DNA of 64,000 nucleotides from Streptomyces sp. NBC_00490 (GTDB lineage: Bacteria > Actinomycetota > Actinomycetes > Streptomycetales > Streptomycetaceae), in contig NZ_CP107869.1 of assembly GCF_036013645.1 (NCBI RefSeq), positions 9,672,001 through 9,736,000 on the forward strand, read 5' to 3'. Positions 9,201 to 18,609 of this stretch are shown piece by piece. How positions within the stretch are numbered: the stretch's first letter is position 1; every line of letters begins with the position of its first letter. The notes below the pieces were generated by a model. It saw only the letters and a program-made list of their open reading frames with translations, was not told the origin of the DNA and did no database searches. Made by a program: the position numbers and the translations under genes.

Positions 9201-9536
9201 TCAAATAATCTGCGGAAGATGTCCGGTTTGTAAGTCGCTGCTCGCCACGAGGGGGACCATAGCCCCATCTGTCTTCAGGTGCTCCGAGCCGGGTTCCATC
9301 ACGTGGGGCCAGAGAGCCGGAGCCCGACAGTGGGGACCGGCAGGAGATCGTGGAGGTCTCGTCAAGACGCTGCCCCCGCAGTTCCAGGACCTCGAGCAGC
9401 GCAAGACCTGGGAGGCCGCCGGAGCCGTCGGCCAGACGCCCGAGAAATCCTCCGACAGCGCACCGGCCACGACACCCCAGCCAGTTCCGCATGCCCTCGG
9501 GTGTGGAGGGTGGTTCGCCGGCCACAGGCCTTCCCT

Positions 9537-9710
9537 CTGACCAGCGTCTTCGGTGGGCTCCCCAACAAGCGGACGCTGGTGTTCGCCCCGTCCACTGGTT
9601 CGCTCCTCGCCTACGAGGAAGAGCTGACCGGCGATCCGGGCGCCCTCAATGTGAAGACGCCGGCAGTCATCGACTATGCGACATTCTTGACGGCCGAGCG
9701 CACGCCGTAA
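9537..9710 (+). pseudogene. C-terminal remnant of a CU044_5270-like protein
   Basis: The last 55 or so codons before the TAA at 9708 read through TLVFAPSTGSLLAYEEELTG. This matches the style of the C-terminal beta-sheet of CU044_5270-type proteins, which are usually encoded beside ECF sigma factors. No matching N-terminal part is found upstream in any frame; 9200-9536 shows only broken frames. I read it as a decayed gene end. Confidence 0.4.
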
Positions 9711-9823
9711 AACGGAGTGCGGTACTCGATTTCGCGGGGCCACGGAGATCGCGCGAGTCCTCACGCGTACCGATGCGGAGCTCAGCGGCCTCTATGCCGG
9801 GGCTGTTGCCCGCCTCGTCTGAG

Positions 9824-10363
9824 TCACCGTGGGCCGCACTCGGTCAGCGTGGAGGCGAGGGCCTCGGTCGCGTCCACGAGTTCGTTGTCCTGCTCGGCCA
9901 GGAGACGCGGGATGATGCCGCGCTGGGCGTGCACGGCCCGGCGGGCGGCCGACTCCCACTCGACGTGGTCGCCGTGGCGGCGTCGGAGCTTGGGGAAGGC
10001 GGCGGCAGTGGTTTCCCATTGCCGGGCGCCGGCGATGTTCCGCAGCAGGCCCAGGATCTGCACGCGGCACGACGTCTGCGGGCGCTGGGCCAGGTCCCAC
10101 AGGAAGGGGACCGTGATGGCCGTTGCCTGTCCGACGACGAAGCCGTGCCGGCAGATCCGGTGCCGCAATCGGTCCAGCGCGTTCTGCGAGGCGGACTTGT
10201 CGCCCGAGGCGATGGCGGCGAGCAGGTAGGGGATAGCGGCGGCGGATCCCGACGAGTCCTCGATGTCGCCCCAGGAGACGAGACCGACGTCGCGGAGTGT
10301 GGTGGTCTGCTGCGGTTGAGGCGCGGTTCTCTGACCGTTTCGGGGCTCGGTACGCGGCTTCAT
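9824..10363 (-). CDS. Hypothetical alpha-helical protein
   Basis: The 179-residue product appears helical with HEAT-like repeats, for example SAAAIPYLLAAIASGDKSAS and PFLWDLAQRPQ. Its ATG overlaps the stop codon of the upstream ATPase gene (ATGA at 10360-10363), which indicates translational coupling. Such pairing suggests it acts with the ATPase, perhaps as a partner in sigma-factor or signalling control. That role is inference only. No known family is recognised. Confidence 0.75.
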   Translation of the reverse strand: MKPRTEPRNGQRTAPQPQQTTTLRDVGLVSWGDIEDSSGSAAAIPYLLAAIASGDKSASQNALDRLRHRICRHGFVVGQATAITVPFLWDLAQRPQTSCRVQILGLLRNIAGARQWETTAAAFPKLRRRHGDHVEWESAARRAVHAQRGIIPRLLAEQDNELVDATEALASTLTECGPR

Positions 10364-10869
10364 GCCAGGCGCGCCCCTGTGGGCAGCATGGCCCAGACGG
10401 TCTTGTACCGGGGTGTGTGGCGGGTCCAGCCCCAGTGCTGCGCGAGGGCCTCCACGATGAACAGGCCACGGCCGTGTTCGCTGAGCGCGTTCGGCGCCTG
10501 CGTCGTGTGCGGAAGTCCGTCGCCCTGGTCGGTCACGGCACACACCAGGTGGGCCGTGCGGCGCGTGAGACGCAGCCACACCTCCGACTCGGCGTCGTCG
10601 AGGGTGTCGCACCTCCGGCCATGCAGAACGGCATTGGCGGCGAGTTCGGAGACGACGGTCAGCGCGTCGTCCCGGCACTGACCCAACCCCCAGTCGCCCA
10701 GGACGCGTTCGGTGAACTCGCGGGCCTGTGCGCATCCCTCGCTGCTGCCGGGCAGGCGCAGGGTGGCGCTTCTGCCGGTGGGGCGCGAGACAGGGGCGAG
10801 GGCCGCGGCCCGCTGTGCCGGGAGCACGGCCGGGCCAGACCAGGGTGCTGGGCGCGCGGGTTGCGACAC
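10360..10869 (-). CDS. Anti-sigma-type ATP-binding protein (RsbW/HATPase_c)
   Basis: This 169-residue protein has a single GHKL ATPase fold after a 40-residue Ala/Pro-rich leader. The N box is VSELAANAVLHG (about residues 88-99), the G1 box VTDQGDGLP and the G2 box SEHGRGLFIV. Streptomyces encode dozens of such RsbW-like kinases, and several act near DUF397/XRE modules as here. It is divergent from the DUF397 gene across a region holding a perfect palindrome, and is translationally coupled to the helical protein downstream. Confidence 0.88.
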   Translation of the reverse strand: MSQPARPAPWSGPAVLPAQRAAALAPVSRPTGRSATLRLPGSSEGCAQAREFTERVLGDWGLGQCRDDALTVVSELAANAVLHGRRCDTLDDAESEVWLRLTRRTAHLVCAVTDQGDGLPHTTQAPNALSEHGRGLFIVEALAQHWGWTRHTPRYKTVWAMLPTGARLA

Positions 10870-10958
10870 GGCATCTCCTGAGGTGGCGTCAGGACGTCAG
10901 ATCGGGGCGCCAGCACGGATGTTGGCGACGGGGTTATTATCCACGTCGACAGCCAGTC

Positions 10959-10984
10959 CGTGCAATTTCACGAGAAATTGCACG
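10959..10984. promoter_or_regulatory. Perfect 11-bp inverted repeat, likely operator
   Basis: The arms CGTGCAATTTC (10959-10969) and GAAATTGCACG (10974-10984) are perfectly complementary with a 4-base spacer ACGA. The site lies between the divergent ATPase gene and the DUF397 gene, ending 18 bases before the likely DUF397 start. There is no T-run, so a terminator is less likely than a binding site, plausibly for the XRE regulator encoded next door. Confidence 0.65.
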
Positions 10985-11001
10985 CTTGGATCGAGCCAGT
11001 C

Positions 11002-11250
11002 ATGCGCGAGGAGACCGCAGTGTCATCAGTTCCGAATGGGGTGCAAGCGAGTTCACTGGAGGTCCGCTGGACCAAGAGCCGCCACAGCAACGCCGAAGGC
11101 AACTGCGTCGAGGTGGCGTCCCTGACCGGGGGAGGCGTGGCGATGCGCAACTCCCGTGATCCGCACGGACCCGCGCTCATCTACACGTCCGCCGAGATCG
11201 CGGCCTTCCTGGCCGGTGTGAAGGACGGTGAGTTCGACGACCTGGTGTGA
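11002..11250 (+). CDS. DUF397 domain protein
   Basis: The product is 82 residues from the ATG at 11002. The DUF397 signature is clear: VRWTKSRHSNAEGNCVEVA, then VAMRNSRDPHGPALIYTSAE. In Streptomyces these small proteins are partners, often antagonists, of an adjacent XRE/DUF5753 DNA-binding protein (WhiJ/AbaA type modules), and that partner follows at 11355. A GTG at 10960 would place the start inside the palindrome, so 11002 is preferred. Confidence 0.88.
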   Translation: MREETAVSSVPNGVQASSLEVRWTKSRHSNAEGNCVEVASLTGGGVAMRNSRDPHGPALIYTSAEIAAFLAGVKDGEFDDLV

Positions 11251-11354
11251 CAGGTGATGCGCGCCGTCCGTACCCGGCGCGGGCCCGGACATGCGCACAG
11301 CGGCCAACCGGTGCGATAATGCAGGCTGTTGCCTTCTGCCCACCGGGAGTCAGG

Positions 11355-12275
11355 ATGCCCTCCGAGTCGCCTCGCGTCTCCCGTCTCGAGCCGTACCTGC
11401 AGCGCACCGAGCCCGCACCGACCTTGCTGAAGATGCTGGTCGGCGTGCAGTTGGCGGGCCTGCGCGAGGATGCGGGCATGGCGCAGGAGCAGGCGGCGCG
11501 GGCCGTGGGGTTCAGCCCGGCGAAGCTGTCCCGCATCGAGGCGGGCAAGGGCCGCCGTCCACCTACCGAGGACGATGTCCGCGCGCTGCTGGACTTCTAC
11601 AAGACGGAGGAGTACGAGGCGTCCGTCCTGCTGCAACTGCTGCGGCGGGCCGGTGAGCCCGGGTGGTGGCAGCGTTTCGACAAACGGTTGATGCCGGAAT
11701 GGTTCGACCGGCTCGTCGGGCTGCAAGAAGCGGCCGATTTCATCCGTACGTTCGAGATTCAGTACGTTCCCGGACTGCTGCAGACGCCGGCCTACACGCG
11801 CGCCGTCGTGGAGCGCGGTCTGCCCGGAGCCCCGAGCCGCGAGGTGAACCGCCGCGTGGAGCTGCGTACGAAGCGGGCGGAACTGCTGGGGCGGCCGGAC
11901 GCGCCGCAGTTGTGGGCGATCGTCGACGAGTCGGTGCTGCTGCGGGTCCTGGGCAGCCGCGAGATCATGCGCGAACAGCTGGAACACCTCATCACCATGG
12001 CCGAGCAGAGGCATGTCGTCGTGCAGGTCGTCCCCCTGGACGCGACCAACGCGTCCGCACCGGCCATCCCGGTCACGTACCTGCGCTTCGGCGGCCTCGA
12101 TCTCCCGGACATCGTCTACCTGGAGCACATCAGGAGCGCCACGTTCCTGGAGGACCGTGACGAGACCGAGCAGTACCGCGTGGCGCTCGACCAGCTGGCC
12201 GACGACGCGCTCAGCCCCCGAGACTCCCTGGACCGTCTGCGCGAGACCGTCAAACAGCGCTACGGGGGCCAGTGA
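11355..12275 (+). CDS. XRE-family regulator with DUF5753 domain
   Basis: The 306-residue product has an N-terminal helix-turn-helix (about 30-85, with LAGLREDAGMAQEQAARAVG and FSPAKLSRIEAGK) and a C-terminal DUF5753 domain (about 105-290, with YVPGLLQTPAYTRAV). The ATG at 11355 has GGGAG 5 bases upstream. The layout matches WhiJ-like regulators of development, which pair with a DUF397 partner; the partner here is at 11002-11250. It probably binds the palindrome at 10959-10984 and regulates the module, which is inferred. Confidence 0.92.
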   Translation: MPSESPRVSRLEPYLQRTEPAPTLLKMLVGVQLAGLREDAGMAQEQAARAVGFSPAKLSRIEAGKGRRPPTEDDVRALLDFYKTEEYEASVLLQLLRRAGEPGWWQRFDKRLMPEWFDRLVGLQEAADFIRTFEIQYVPGLLQTPAYTRAVVERGLPGAPSREVNRRVELRTKRAELLGRPDAPQLWAIVDESVLLRVLGSREIMREQLEHLITMAEQRHVVVQVVPLDATNASAPAIPVTYLRFGGLDLPDIVYLEHIRSATFLEDRDETEQYRVALDQLADDALSPRDSLDRLRETVKQRYGGQ

Positions 12276-12290
12276 GCCGGTGCCGCTCCG

Positions 12291-13109
12291 TCACAGGATG
12301 CGACCGCACCCGCCGAACTCGACCCATTCCTGGGTCAGCTGACGCGGCGCCACCTCGGTGTCGGGCCGCCAGGTGGACACCTCCACCAGGCCGGGCTCAA
12401 GGATCTCCAGCCCCTCGAACCACTGCGCGACGTCCTTCTCCTCGCGCACCCGACCCCAGTGCCCCTGCGTGGCCTTGTCCATGAAGTCGGTGACGAACTC
12501 CCGCACCTTGGGGTCCTCGCTGACCAGTTGGCACATCACCAGGCAACTGCCGGGCACGAGCCGCTCGGTCACCCGCTTCACCACCGCGAGCGGACCTTCC
12601 GTGTCGCTGTCCGGAATGCAGTGGAACACCGAGTTGAACAGCACGCCCACCGGCTGCGAGAAGTCGATCAGCCGCTGGGTGTCGGGGTGGGAGAAGATCC
12701 CGTCGGTGTCGCGCAGGTCGGCCTGGATCACGGCCGTGCGGTCGTTCTGGTCCAGCAGGGCCCGGCCGTGCACCAGAACCATCGGATCGTTGTCCGCGTA
12801 CACCACGCGTGAGGTGGGATCGATGCGCTGGGCCACCTGGTGCACGTTGTTCTGCGTGGGCAGGCCGGACCCGTGGTCCAGGAACTGCCGGATGCCGTAC
12901 TCCTGCGCCAGCGTCCCCACCACCCGCTGCAGGAAGCTCCGGTTGTTCAGCGCCAGTGCCCGGGTGCTGGGCACCACCTTGTCCAGTTCCTCGCAGGCGG
13001 CACGGTCGACCGCGTAGTTGTCCTTGCCGCCCAGGTAGTAGTCGTACATGCGCGCGGCCGTCGGAACCGTGGCGTCGATCTTGGTGGACAACCGCTTCCC
13101 GGACTCCAT
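12291..13109 (-). CDS. SAM-dependent methyltransferase, DUF574 type
   Basis: The product is 272 residues from the ATG at 13109 (GGGGAGAC just upstream). It has the actinobacterial DUF574 methyltransferase pattern: TAARMYDYYLGGKDNYAVDR at the N-terminus, a glycine-rich SAM-binding loop FLDHGSGLPTQNNVH, and the acidic strand end YADNDPMVL. The family is highly duplicated in Streptomyces and its substrates are mostly unknown. The gene converges with the XRE gene and leaves 15 bases between the stops. Confidence 0.92.
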   Translation of the reverse strand: MESGKRLSTKIDATVPTAARMYDYYLGGKDNYAVDRAACEELDKVVPSTRALALNNRSFLQRVVGTLAQEYGIRQFLDHGSGLPTQNNVHQVAQRIDPTSRVVYADNDPMVLVHGRALLDQNDRTAVIQADLRDTDGIFSHPDTQRLIDFSQPVGVLFNSVFHCIPDSDTEGPLAVVKRVTERLVPGSCLVMCQLVSEDPKVREFVTDFMDKATQGHWGRVREEKDVAQWFEGLEILEPGLVEVSTWRPDTEVAPRQLTQEWVEFGGCGRIL

Positions 13110-13295
13110 TGTCTCCCCAGTTGTGTCCCGCACCGAGCTGACCGGTGCATCAGGCAATACATCCTAGGGACAAGGCACTTGGCGCATCCACAGTCTCTAC
13201 AAAGTCCCGTCCGCCGCGGCCGGTACCGCAGCCGATCTGTCCGTCGCAGGCCGCGTCTGGGATGCTGAAGGCCAGGCTGGACAGGGGGGTGGACG

Positions 13296-13691
13296 GTGTT
13301 TACGGAACCTATGGCGCGAGCTGTTGTAGAACCTGCGGTACTCCAGCTGCTACGGCGGTACCCCCGTGGCAGGTCGCACGCCACGACGGTCTCGTTCGGC
13401 GGGGACGACTTCAGCATGTGCGCCCACGTTCGGGCGCAGTGGGCGGCACCCGGACAGGTGAAGATCGCACTGGCCTGTTGGGTCGTCAACATGGACACCG
13501 CGCGCTATATCGGTGGCAACCCACCTGCCGAGAAGGAGATGTTCCTGCCGCCGGAAGGCACGGCGCAGTGGGACGAGGACCTGACCAGCCGCGTGATCGG
13601 CCACCTCGCAACTCGTATGAACGCTCTTGCCGCCGCTCGGCCGACCACCGACGAGCACCTCACCATCACCGTGCCTCTCGTCCTGACGTAG
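13296..13691 (+). CDS. Hypothetical protein
   Basis: This 131-residue frame starts at a GTG and keeps normal Streptomyces codon use. An alternating strand-like region contains HATTVSFGGDDFSMCAHV, and the end is TDEHLTITVPLVLT. No signal peptide or membrane segment is visible. I do not recognise the family. It stands between divergent and convergent neighbours with no operon partner. Confidence 0.5.
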   Translation: MFTEPMARAVVEPAVLQLLRRYPRGRSHATTVSFGGDDFSMCAHVRAQWAAPGQVKIALACWVVNMDTARYIGGNPPAEKEMFLPPEGTAQWDEDLTSRVIGHLATRMNALAAARPTTDEHLTITVPLVLT

Positions 13692-13769
13692 TCCGTCGGC
13701 GGCGGCTGTTTCGAGCGCGCGGCACCGTGCCGTCCGCGCCGCTCGGGCTTCTTGACCGGACATCCTGCG

Positions 13770-15884
13770 TCAGGACGGCTGGTTGTCCCACGTGTCGTTG
13801 GTGTGCGGGGCATCCTTGGTGAAGGGACTGTCCACGAACGCGACCAGGGCCATGGTGTCGGCGTCGGGTTCCTCCTTCGCCGGCCGATGGGTGATCGTTT
13901 GGGGCAGCATCACCAGCGCCGTGGTCCCCTGTTCCTCGTGGGAGGGGCGTAGCTGAACGCGGATGCCGTGTCGGTCGGCCAGTCGGCCCACCACGAAAAG
14001 GCCCATGCGCTGGGAGAGCGCGGCGTCGACGGTGGGCGGGTCGGCGAGGATGCGGTTGATGTCCGCGAGTTCGTCGTGGGGCAGGCCTATGCCCTGGTCG
14101 TGAATCTCGAGGATGGTCCGGCCGTCGGGCAGCCGTGCGGCGGTGATGTGGACCGGGACGTGCGGGGAGGAGAAGGCCGCGGCGTTCTCCAGGAGTTCGG
14201 CGAGCAGGTGGACCAGGTCGTTGATGGCGCGGCCGTCGATCTGGGCTTCCGGGATGCCGGAGAACTGGATGCGCTCGTACTGCTCCACTTCCGAGACCGC
14301 GGCACGGACGACGTCGACGAGAGGCATGGGCTGGTCCCACTGCTGCGCGGGGCTCTCGCCGCTGAGCACCAGGAGGTTCTCGCCGTTGCGGCGCACTCGT
14401 GTGGCGAGGTGGTCGAGGCGGAAGAGGTTCTCCAGCTGGTCGGGGTCGGCTTCCCGGCCCTCCAGGTCGGAGATCATGGCGAGTTGGCGCTCGATGAGGG
14501 GCTGGCTGCGGCGCGCCAGGTTGCCGAGGATGGTGTTGATGTTGGCGCGCAGCAGGGCCTGTTGAGCGGCGAGCCGGACGGCTTCGCGGTGGACGTGGTC
14601 GAAGGCGCGGGCGACTTCGCCGATCTCGTCCGTGGTGGTGATGGGGATGGGTTCGACGTCGGAGTCGACCCGGCCCGGGATGGCGCGGGTGAGCTGGGTC
14701 AGCCGGTCCGGCAGCCGCTGTGCGGCGATGGCGTGGGCGGAGGCGCTGAGGCGGCGCATGCTGGTGCTCATCGTGCGGGCCACCCAGTTCGCGAGGAGAA
14801 AGGCGAGGAGGATGGAGGCGAGCACGAGCGCTGCGTTGACGATGGCGTCGTCGCGGGCGTCGTCGGCGATGTCATGGGCTTCGGACAGTGCGGTGCCGGT
14901 GAGGTACACCTCGACGCTGCGATAGGCGTCGAAGCTGAGGGTGGAGGCGGCGAAGAACGTCGCGGGCGTGATGCCGCGCTCGGTGAGTTGTGTGGCTGTC
15001 GCGCCGGAGGCGATGGCGCTGGTCATCGAGTCCAGACTCGGCGGGGGGACGAAGGTCCGCCCGGCTGCCTCGGCCTGCGTCCGGGCCGCTGCGATCTGCT
15101 GCCGCCCCTTCACCTCCGCGTTCGCGAGCGCCTTGCGCAACCGGGCCACGTCGTCGGTGCCGGCGAAGCCGGCGTACTCCTGCAACGCGACCTGCTCGAG
15201 GTAGACGTAGGAGCTGAACGAGGCGAGCTGGGACTGGAGTTCACCCTGGGCGAGCTTGCTGCGGTCCTCGACGAGGAGGTGCGTGCCAATGGCGCGGATC
15301 AGCGACTCGGCCGCCTGGGTGAGTGAGATGGCGTACAGGGTGCGGCCGAAGGTGGCCTGGCTGCTGATGCCGAAGCCCAGTTCGTTGGAGATCTCCATCA
15401 GCGGGTGCTGGACGGCGTGGTAGCTCTCCTCGGTCTGCACGCCGGTCACGCTGGCGGTGAAGGCGTTGGCGCGTACCGCGGCGAGGCGCTTCTCGCCTGC
15501 GCGGACGAGTTGGACCCGGCGCTCGAGGCTGGCGGTTCTCGGCATGCGGGCGACCGCCTCGTCGAACCTTTCTGCGTCCTGGTCGGTGATCTTCCGGGCC
15601 TTGGCGACGGTGTCCGAGTCGCGCTCGCCTTTCACCAACGGGATGACGGAGACGTCGCGTTCGTTGATGGCGTCGCTGGCGTAGGTGTTCGCCGCCTGGA
15701 CCAGTTCCGCCACGCGGACCGCGTCCTTGGCGGTCTGCCAGGTGTCGACGGAGCGCTTGACGCGCACGCCGCCGAGGACGAGGGCGACGAGGACCGGGAT
15801 CAGCAGGATGGCCTGCAGCTTTTGGGCCACACGCAAGTTGCGGGCATTGAATCTTCGGCCCGTGGCAGTGGGGGTGTGCGACAC
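13770..15884 (-). CDS. Sensor histidine kinase with nitrate/nitrite-sensing (NIT) domain
   Basis: The product is 704 residues from the GTG at 15884 (AGGACGACC upstream). Membrane helices at about 23-42 and 348-368 bracket an extracytoplasmic all-helical NIT-type sensor domain. A HAMP-like linker follows, then a kinase region with DHLATRVRRNGENLLVL (about 491-507), N box ELLENAAAFS (563-572) and G1 box DQGIG (596-600). This is the CvnA layout. Conservon kinases are normally followed by roadblock, DUF742 and GTPase genes (CvnB-D), but the next gene downstream is unrelated and on the other strand, so it is an orphan. Confidence 0.9.
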   Translation of the reverse strand: MSHTPTATGRRFNARNLRVAQKLQAILLIPVLVALVLGGVRVKRSVDTWQTAKDAVRVAELVQAANTYASDAINERDVSVIPLVKGERDSDTVAKARKITDQDAERFDEAVARMPRTASLERRVQLVRAGEKRLAAVRANAFTASVTGVQTEESYHAVQHPLMEISNELGFGISSQATFGRTLYAISLTQAAESLIRAIGTHLLVEDRSKLAQGELQSQLASFSSYVYLEQVALQEYAGFAGTDDVARLRKALANAEVKGRQQIAAARTQAEAAGRTFVPPPSLDSMTSAIASGATATQLTERGITPATFFAASTLSFDAYRSVEVYLTGTALSEAHDIADDARDDAIVNAALVLASILLAFLLANWVARTMSTSMRRLSASAHAIAAQRLPDRLTQLTRAIPGRVDSDVEPIPITTTDEIGEVARAFDHVHREAVRLAAQQALLRANINTILGNLARRSQPLIERQLAMISDLEGREADPDQLENLFRLDHLATRVRRNGENLLVLSGESPAQQWDQPMPLVDVVRAAVSEVEQYERIQFSGIPEAQIDGRAINDLVHLLAELLENAAAFSSPHVPVHITAARLPDGRTILEIHDQGIGLPHDELADINRILADPPTVDAALSQRMGLFVVGRLADRHGIRVQLRPSHEEQGTTALVMLPQTITHRPAKEEPDADTMALVAFVDSPFTKDAPHTNDTWDNQPS

Positions 15885-16568
15885 GGTCGTCCTATCGGCT
15901 CGGATCCGCCTCGTGTTCGACACTCTCCACAACGAGACGGTCACAGTGCGTTGTTCAGATCGGATCGTTCCGATGTGTAGCACTCTGCTTCCGCTGTTGA
16001 ACTGGATTTCACTGAAGCGGTACGCAGTTGAGCTTTCAAATGACAGATAGGGGGCGGCTTCTGGAGTGCACCCTGCTCGGGGGCTTGGCCGGCTCGACTG
16101 CGTCAACGGTGGACCGGGCGGACGTCCGGCCGCTGTTGTCAGCGTCCTCGCGGACTGCCAGCGGCCGGACACCCCGACGGTTTGATGGTGTCCCGCCGCC
16201 GTTCGCGTCCCGATGCGGCTCGCCACCGCCTGGCGCACGAGCGCCAGGATCCGCTCCCGTGGCTGCTCTCGGCGGGCGACGCCGATCTGCAACAACGCTT
16301 CGTGGACACCGAGGCCATGACCCGCGGTGGCGCCTGGCGGGACTGCTTGAGCGATACGGATCGGAAGCCACGCGCCCTCGCAGCTTCCGTCCCGGGCGGC
16401 GCTGGCGAAGGCGACGGACTCAGTCGATGCGGCACCAGCCGGCCGCGCGACTCTGCTCGGGCCAGGAACTACCGCCGCCAGCGCACCGAGAGCCCTGTTG
16501 CCGTACCGCAGGGGGAGCGTTTCCCTTCGGCCCCAGCGGCGGGTGTGCGGGTGGGAGACCCGCCCGCG
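15885..16568. other. Long non-coding stretch upstream of the sensor kinase
   Basis: No convincing gene is seen. The part at 15885-16060 is relatively AT-rich and probably holds the kinase promoter. The rest (16060-16568) has only frames with poor codon bias. One forward stretch near 16200-16400 has partly gene-like composition (DPLPWLLSAGDADLQQRF) and may be a decayed remnant. Confidence 0.4.
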
Positions 16569-17234
16569 TCAGGGGGTGAAGATCTGCTCGAGGCTGTCGA
16601 TGGCTCCGTCCGCGCCGAGGTGGTACTGGAAAACCAGGCCGCTGTCGGGGTGCGCTTCCAGCCAGTCCAGGAACTCCTGGACACCGATGGGCTGGTTCTC
16701 GGTGCTCGTCACGATGGGGTTGGTGACGGTGATGTACGCCGCCTGATCCAGGGGCAGATAGGTTTCCTTGCCGACTGTCTCGAACGGCGCACCGTCGGAA
16801 TCCGGTGTGCCACAGCCCCAGTTGCCGTGCCGGATGATCAGGCTCAGGGACCCGCCTTCGGGCGTATAGCGGTATACGGCGATCTCGTCGGGCGAGATGG
16901 GCATCTTGTGGTCGCAGCCGTCGTCCTCGCCACCGGTCCCGGCAGCGATCGGCGAGCCCACGGCCGATGCCGTCGGTGATGCCGCGGATGCCGGGGAAGA
17001 GGGCACCTTGCCGTCGGGCGACGACGAGACCTTCCCGGCGGGCAGCGCTTCGGCGGACGGGGTCGCCTTGGCGCTGCTCTTCCCCTTGGCCGGTGAGGGA
17101 GTGGCAGCCGCCGCCGTACCCTCCGCATCCGAGGAGGTGGGGGAGCAGGCGGCGAGCGCCAGGACGCCAACTGCCCATGCGCTCAGGGCGAGCGTCCGGA
17201 ACGCGGTCCGTCTGCGGCGATGCGTGATCATCAT
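16569..17234 (-). CDS. Lipoprotein of unknown function
   Basis: The product is 221 residues from the ATG at 17234 (GGGGGA upstream). It carries a lipoprotein signal with lipobox LALAAC (cysteine about residue 27), then a low-complexity Ala/Ser/Pro/Lys linker of about 70 residues that likely spans the wall. The compact C-terminal domain (about 100-221) has two cysteines (DDGCDH and NWGCGT) and ends GADGAIDSLEQIFTP. No catalytic motif is seen. It is predicted to be anchored outside the membrane. Confidence 0.82.
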   Translation of the reverse strand: MMITHRRRRTAFRTLALSAWAVGVLALAACSPTSSDAEGTAAAATPSPAKGKSSAKATPSAEALPAGKVSSSPDGKVPSSPASAASPTASAVGSPIAAGTGGEDDGCDHKMPISPDEIAVYRYTPEGGSLSLIIRHGNWGCGTPDSDGAPFETVGKETYLPLDQAAYITVTNPIVTSTENQPIGVQEFLDWLEAHPDSGLVFQYHLGADGAIDSLEQIFTP

Positions 17235-17714
17235 GATGTGTCCCCCATGGTGGTGGCAGCGGCTGCCTGCGGAGCCGCGTGAGCTGGAGAGACCATATTC
17301 AGCCACGCTGTGGCGCTTTCGATCACCCTGACGCGGTCCGTTGCGAACCGGTGACCAGACCCGCGCAATATGCGAGACCGACTGCTCCAGGACCTCTCCC
17401 GGGCGCCGCGGCCAAGCGAGGTGGTTGAGCTCTTGGTCGCAGGCGGGGAGCGAGACTGCGGCGGGGGAGCGATCGTGCAGGGCGAGAACCGTGTCCCGTC
17501 GGGCTCCATGACGGTCAGGGCAAGCGGCACAGACGCCGCTCTGGCCGGATCTCTGTCCGCCCGGCCGCGCCGGATCACTGCCGCTGCACCCGGGGGAGAA
17601 GCCGCCCTTCTTGATCCCCGCAGGCCCCGCGCCCTTCAGACGCATCCACCCTGGGAGCTACCATCCTCACGGCGTTGGCAACCGTCCACGCCCAGGCGTC
17701 CGTCCGGAGCGAGT
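17235..17714. other. Intergenic region
   Basis: This 480-base stretch holds the divergent promoters for the lipoprotein (leftwards) and the 42-residue membrane protein (rightwards). No other gene is supported. Confidence 0.4.
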
Positions 17715-17843
17715 ATGTCGTCCCAAGGCCCCGGCAAGACAGCGATGTGGGCGAAGGTCTTCGCCGCGTTCGTCCTCGCCCTCCTGCCCTTGGTGATCTA
17801 CTTCATGGCTTCCTTCCAGGGGTCGGGCGCGTTCCCCTGGTGA
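17715..17843 (+). CDS. 42-residue single-span membrane protein
   Basis: The ATG at 17715 has GGAG 5 bases upstream. The peptide starts MSSQGPGKTAMWAKV, has one membrane helix (FAAFVLALLPLVIYFMASF, about residues 16-34) and ends GSGAFPW. A longer in-frame extension upstream has no start site and poor composition. Very short tail-anchored proteins of this kind are common in Streptomyces; the function is unknown. Confidence 0.65.
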   Translation: MSSQGPGKTAMWAKVFAAFVLALLPLVIYFMASFQGSGAFPW

Positions 17844-18094
17844 GTGTGGGCTTCTTATGTCCGGGCGCTGTTGCCAGAGGTGGCTCTCGCACCAGTCGGC
17901 TCTGACGAAGCGCGACACATCGGTGACGGCCAATAGGCGTCCATGCCAGACGTTTTGACGGTCTTCAAAAAGTTGGCACCTCACTCCGGCCGCGTTCTAC
18001 GTTGAGGCCCTCCACCACACCCCCTGCCCCCGTCGCATGCCGTCGGAGCTGTCACACCGAGCACCATGCCGTCCTGACAGGGAAGGAACCCACT

Positions 18095-18469
18095 GTGCGC
18101 AAGCGCGCCATGAGCACACTGGCCGGAGCCGCCGCCTTCGCGGCCGTCATCGTCGCCGCGCCCACGGCCACCGCCGAGCCCAACCCGCCGGGTTGCCCGA
18201 AGGGGTACTTCTGCGCCTACTCGGAGCCGGACCAGCGCGGCACCCTGCTGCTGGCGACAGACGGCGACTGGAAGGGCGAGATCCACAGCGTCGGCTCCGT
18301 GTTCAACAACGGGTACGTGGCCCCAGGCTTCGACCACATCCAACTCCTCTACGGCTACACCACGTCGGTCCGCAGGATCTGCCTGCACTACAACCCCGGC
18401 CCGGGCCAGTACAAGGCGAACATCATCTACGCGACGATCGGGGAGGCCACGTGGCGGGGCGAATGCTGA
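18095..18469 (+). CDS. Secreted peptidase inhibitor family I36-like protein
   Basis: The product is 124 residues from the GTG at 18095 (GGAAGG 8 bases upstream). A Sec signal peptide ends near PTATA (about residue 28). The mature domain has the I36/gamma-crystallin-like layout: GCPKGYFCAYSEPDQRGTLL, then VGSVFNNGYVAPGFDHIQLLY, and a C-terminal cysteine. The I36 family includes the Streptomyces metalloproteinase inhibitor SMPI. Whether this one inhibits a protease cannot be read from sequence. Confidence 0.82.
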   Translation: MRKRAMSTLAGAAAFAAVIVAAPTATAEPNPPGCPKGYFCAYSEPDQRGTLLLATDGDWKGEIHSVGSVFNNGYVAPGFDHIQLLYGYTTSVRRICLHYNPGPGQYKANIIYATIGEATWRGEC

Positions 18470-18609
18470 GCCGCCACGACGACCACCCAAGGCCCCGCCC
18501 TGCGTGATGAGGCGGCGCGGATCGGCCGGCGGAGGACGGACAGAGAGCCGCCGTACGCCATTCATAGGCCGCAACCAAGCGTGAACACGGAATTCTCGAA
18601 AGGCGAAGC

